DNA from: Gelidibacter salicanalis
GTDB lineage: Bacteria > Bacteroidota > Bacteroidia > Flavobacteriales > Flavobacteriaceae
DNA: 64,000 bases
Direction: 5' to 3'
Assembly (NCBI RefSeq): GCF_007997285.1
Contig: NZ_VORX01000005.1
Span: forward strand, 124,001-188,000
Shown here: positions 63,860 to 64,000 of the stretch, piece by piece
How the letters are laid out: the number at the start of each line of letters is the position of its first letter
How positions within the stretch are numbered: position 1 is the first letter of the stretch
Notes under the pieces: generated by a model
What the model saw: only the letters and a program-made list of their open reading frames with translations
What the model was told of the DNA's origin: nothing
Database searches by the model: none
Made by a program: the position numbers and the translations under genes

Positions 63860-64000
63860 CTTCATAGCGCAAACAATATCGCTCTTTTTAAATGTAAATC
63901 TGAAAACTGAGTGGGCAATTAGAGTAACAATTTCGTAAATTAGCAAAGCTCGGCATTACCGGAAACGACAGAAGAATCTAATGCTGACTATAAAAATTAT

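Noticed and set aside
63981-64000. Possible start of a further gene at the window end (ATGCTGACTATAAAA)
   Set aside because: Only six codons are visible, so no call is possible.
1-64000. tRNA or rRNA genes
   Set aside because: I looked through the spacers for cloverleaf-like and rRNA sequence and found none.

Overview
The window looks like chromosomal DNA of a flavobacterium (phylum Bacteroidota, family Flavobacteriaceae; genus not determined). This rests on low G+C, a SusC/SusD pair, a PorP/SprF protein and a gliding-motility-type C-terminal domain (type IX secretion), TAnnTTTG promoter boxes, near absence of Shine-Dalgarno sequences, a ribosomal cluster without adk or map, and many short palindromic and heptameric intergenic repeats. 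No rRNA, tRNA, integrase, transposase or CRISPR array was found.

Layout. 1-4.5 kb: end of an M1 peptidase, a Tat-exported GH109-type oxidoreductase and a Kef-type antiporter. 5-11.3 kb: a surface block with a collagen-like protein of about 116 Gly-X-Y triplets, a protein with a gliding-motility-associated C-terminal region, a PorP/SprF protein and an OmpA/PD40 protein, which fits a type IX secretion cargo and its envelope partners. 11.6-13.1 kb: a processive family-2 glycosyltransferase. 13-22 kb: a minus-strand block with a formylglycine-generating enzyme, a HipA-like kinase/DUF3037 pair, arsM and arsR, a YoaK-type membrane protein, two acetyltransferases, an exported sulfatase carrying the C-S-P-S-R site that the enzyme would activate, and a flavin amine oxidase. 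22-37 kb: mixed housekeeping genes (MscS channel, alpha/beta hydrolase, cobalamin-type radical SAM protein, pseudouridine synthase, PaiB-like protein, RadC, a deacetylase-like protein overlapping a YjjG-type nucleotidase, RarA, rhomboid protease, RlmB). 37-44 kb: SusD, SusC and a BamA/TamA-like outer-membrane protein.

44-62 kb is the str-S10-spc-alpha supercluster, all on the plus strand: rpsL, rpsG, fusA, rpsJ through rpmJ with secY and infA, then rpsM, rpsK, rpsD, rpoA and rplQ. A strong TTTG-N19-TACCTTTG promoter precedes rpsL. After it come a small exported protein of unknown function, bracketed by two near-identical terminators, and carA.

The most unusual content is non-coding. A ladder of five palindromes with centres 33-34 bp apart lies between rpsJ and rplC. 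Related palindromes overlap the TAG stop codons of rpsL and rpsN. Phased 7-bp repeats occur beside rlmB (about 40 units plus three 31-bp hairpins), rpsE-rpmD, rpsM-rpsK and rpoA-rplQ. A complete terminator followed by a promoter box sits between rpsK and rpsD. Function assignments rest on recognised motifs and family resemblance, not on database searches.
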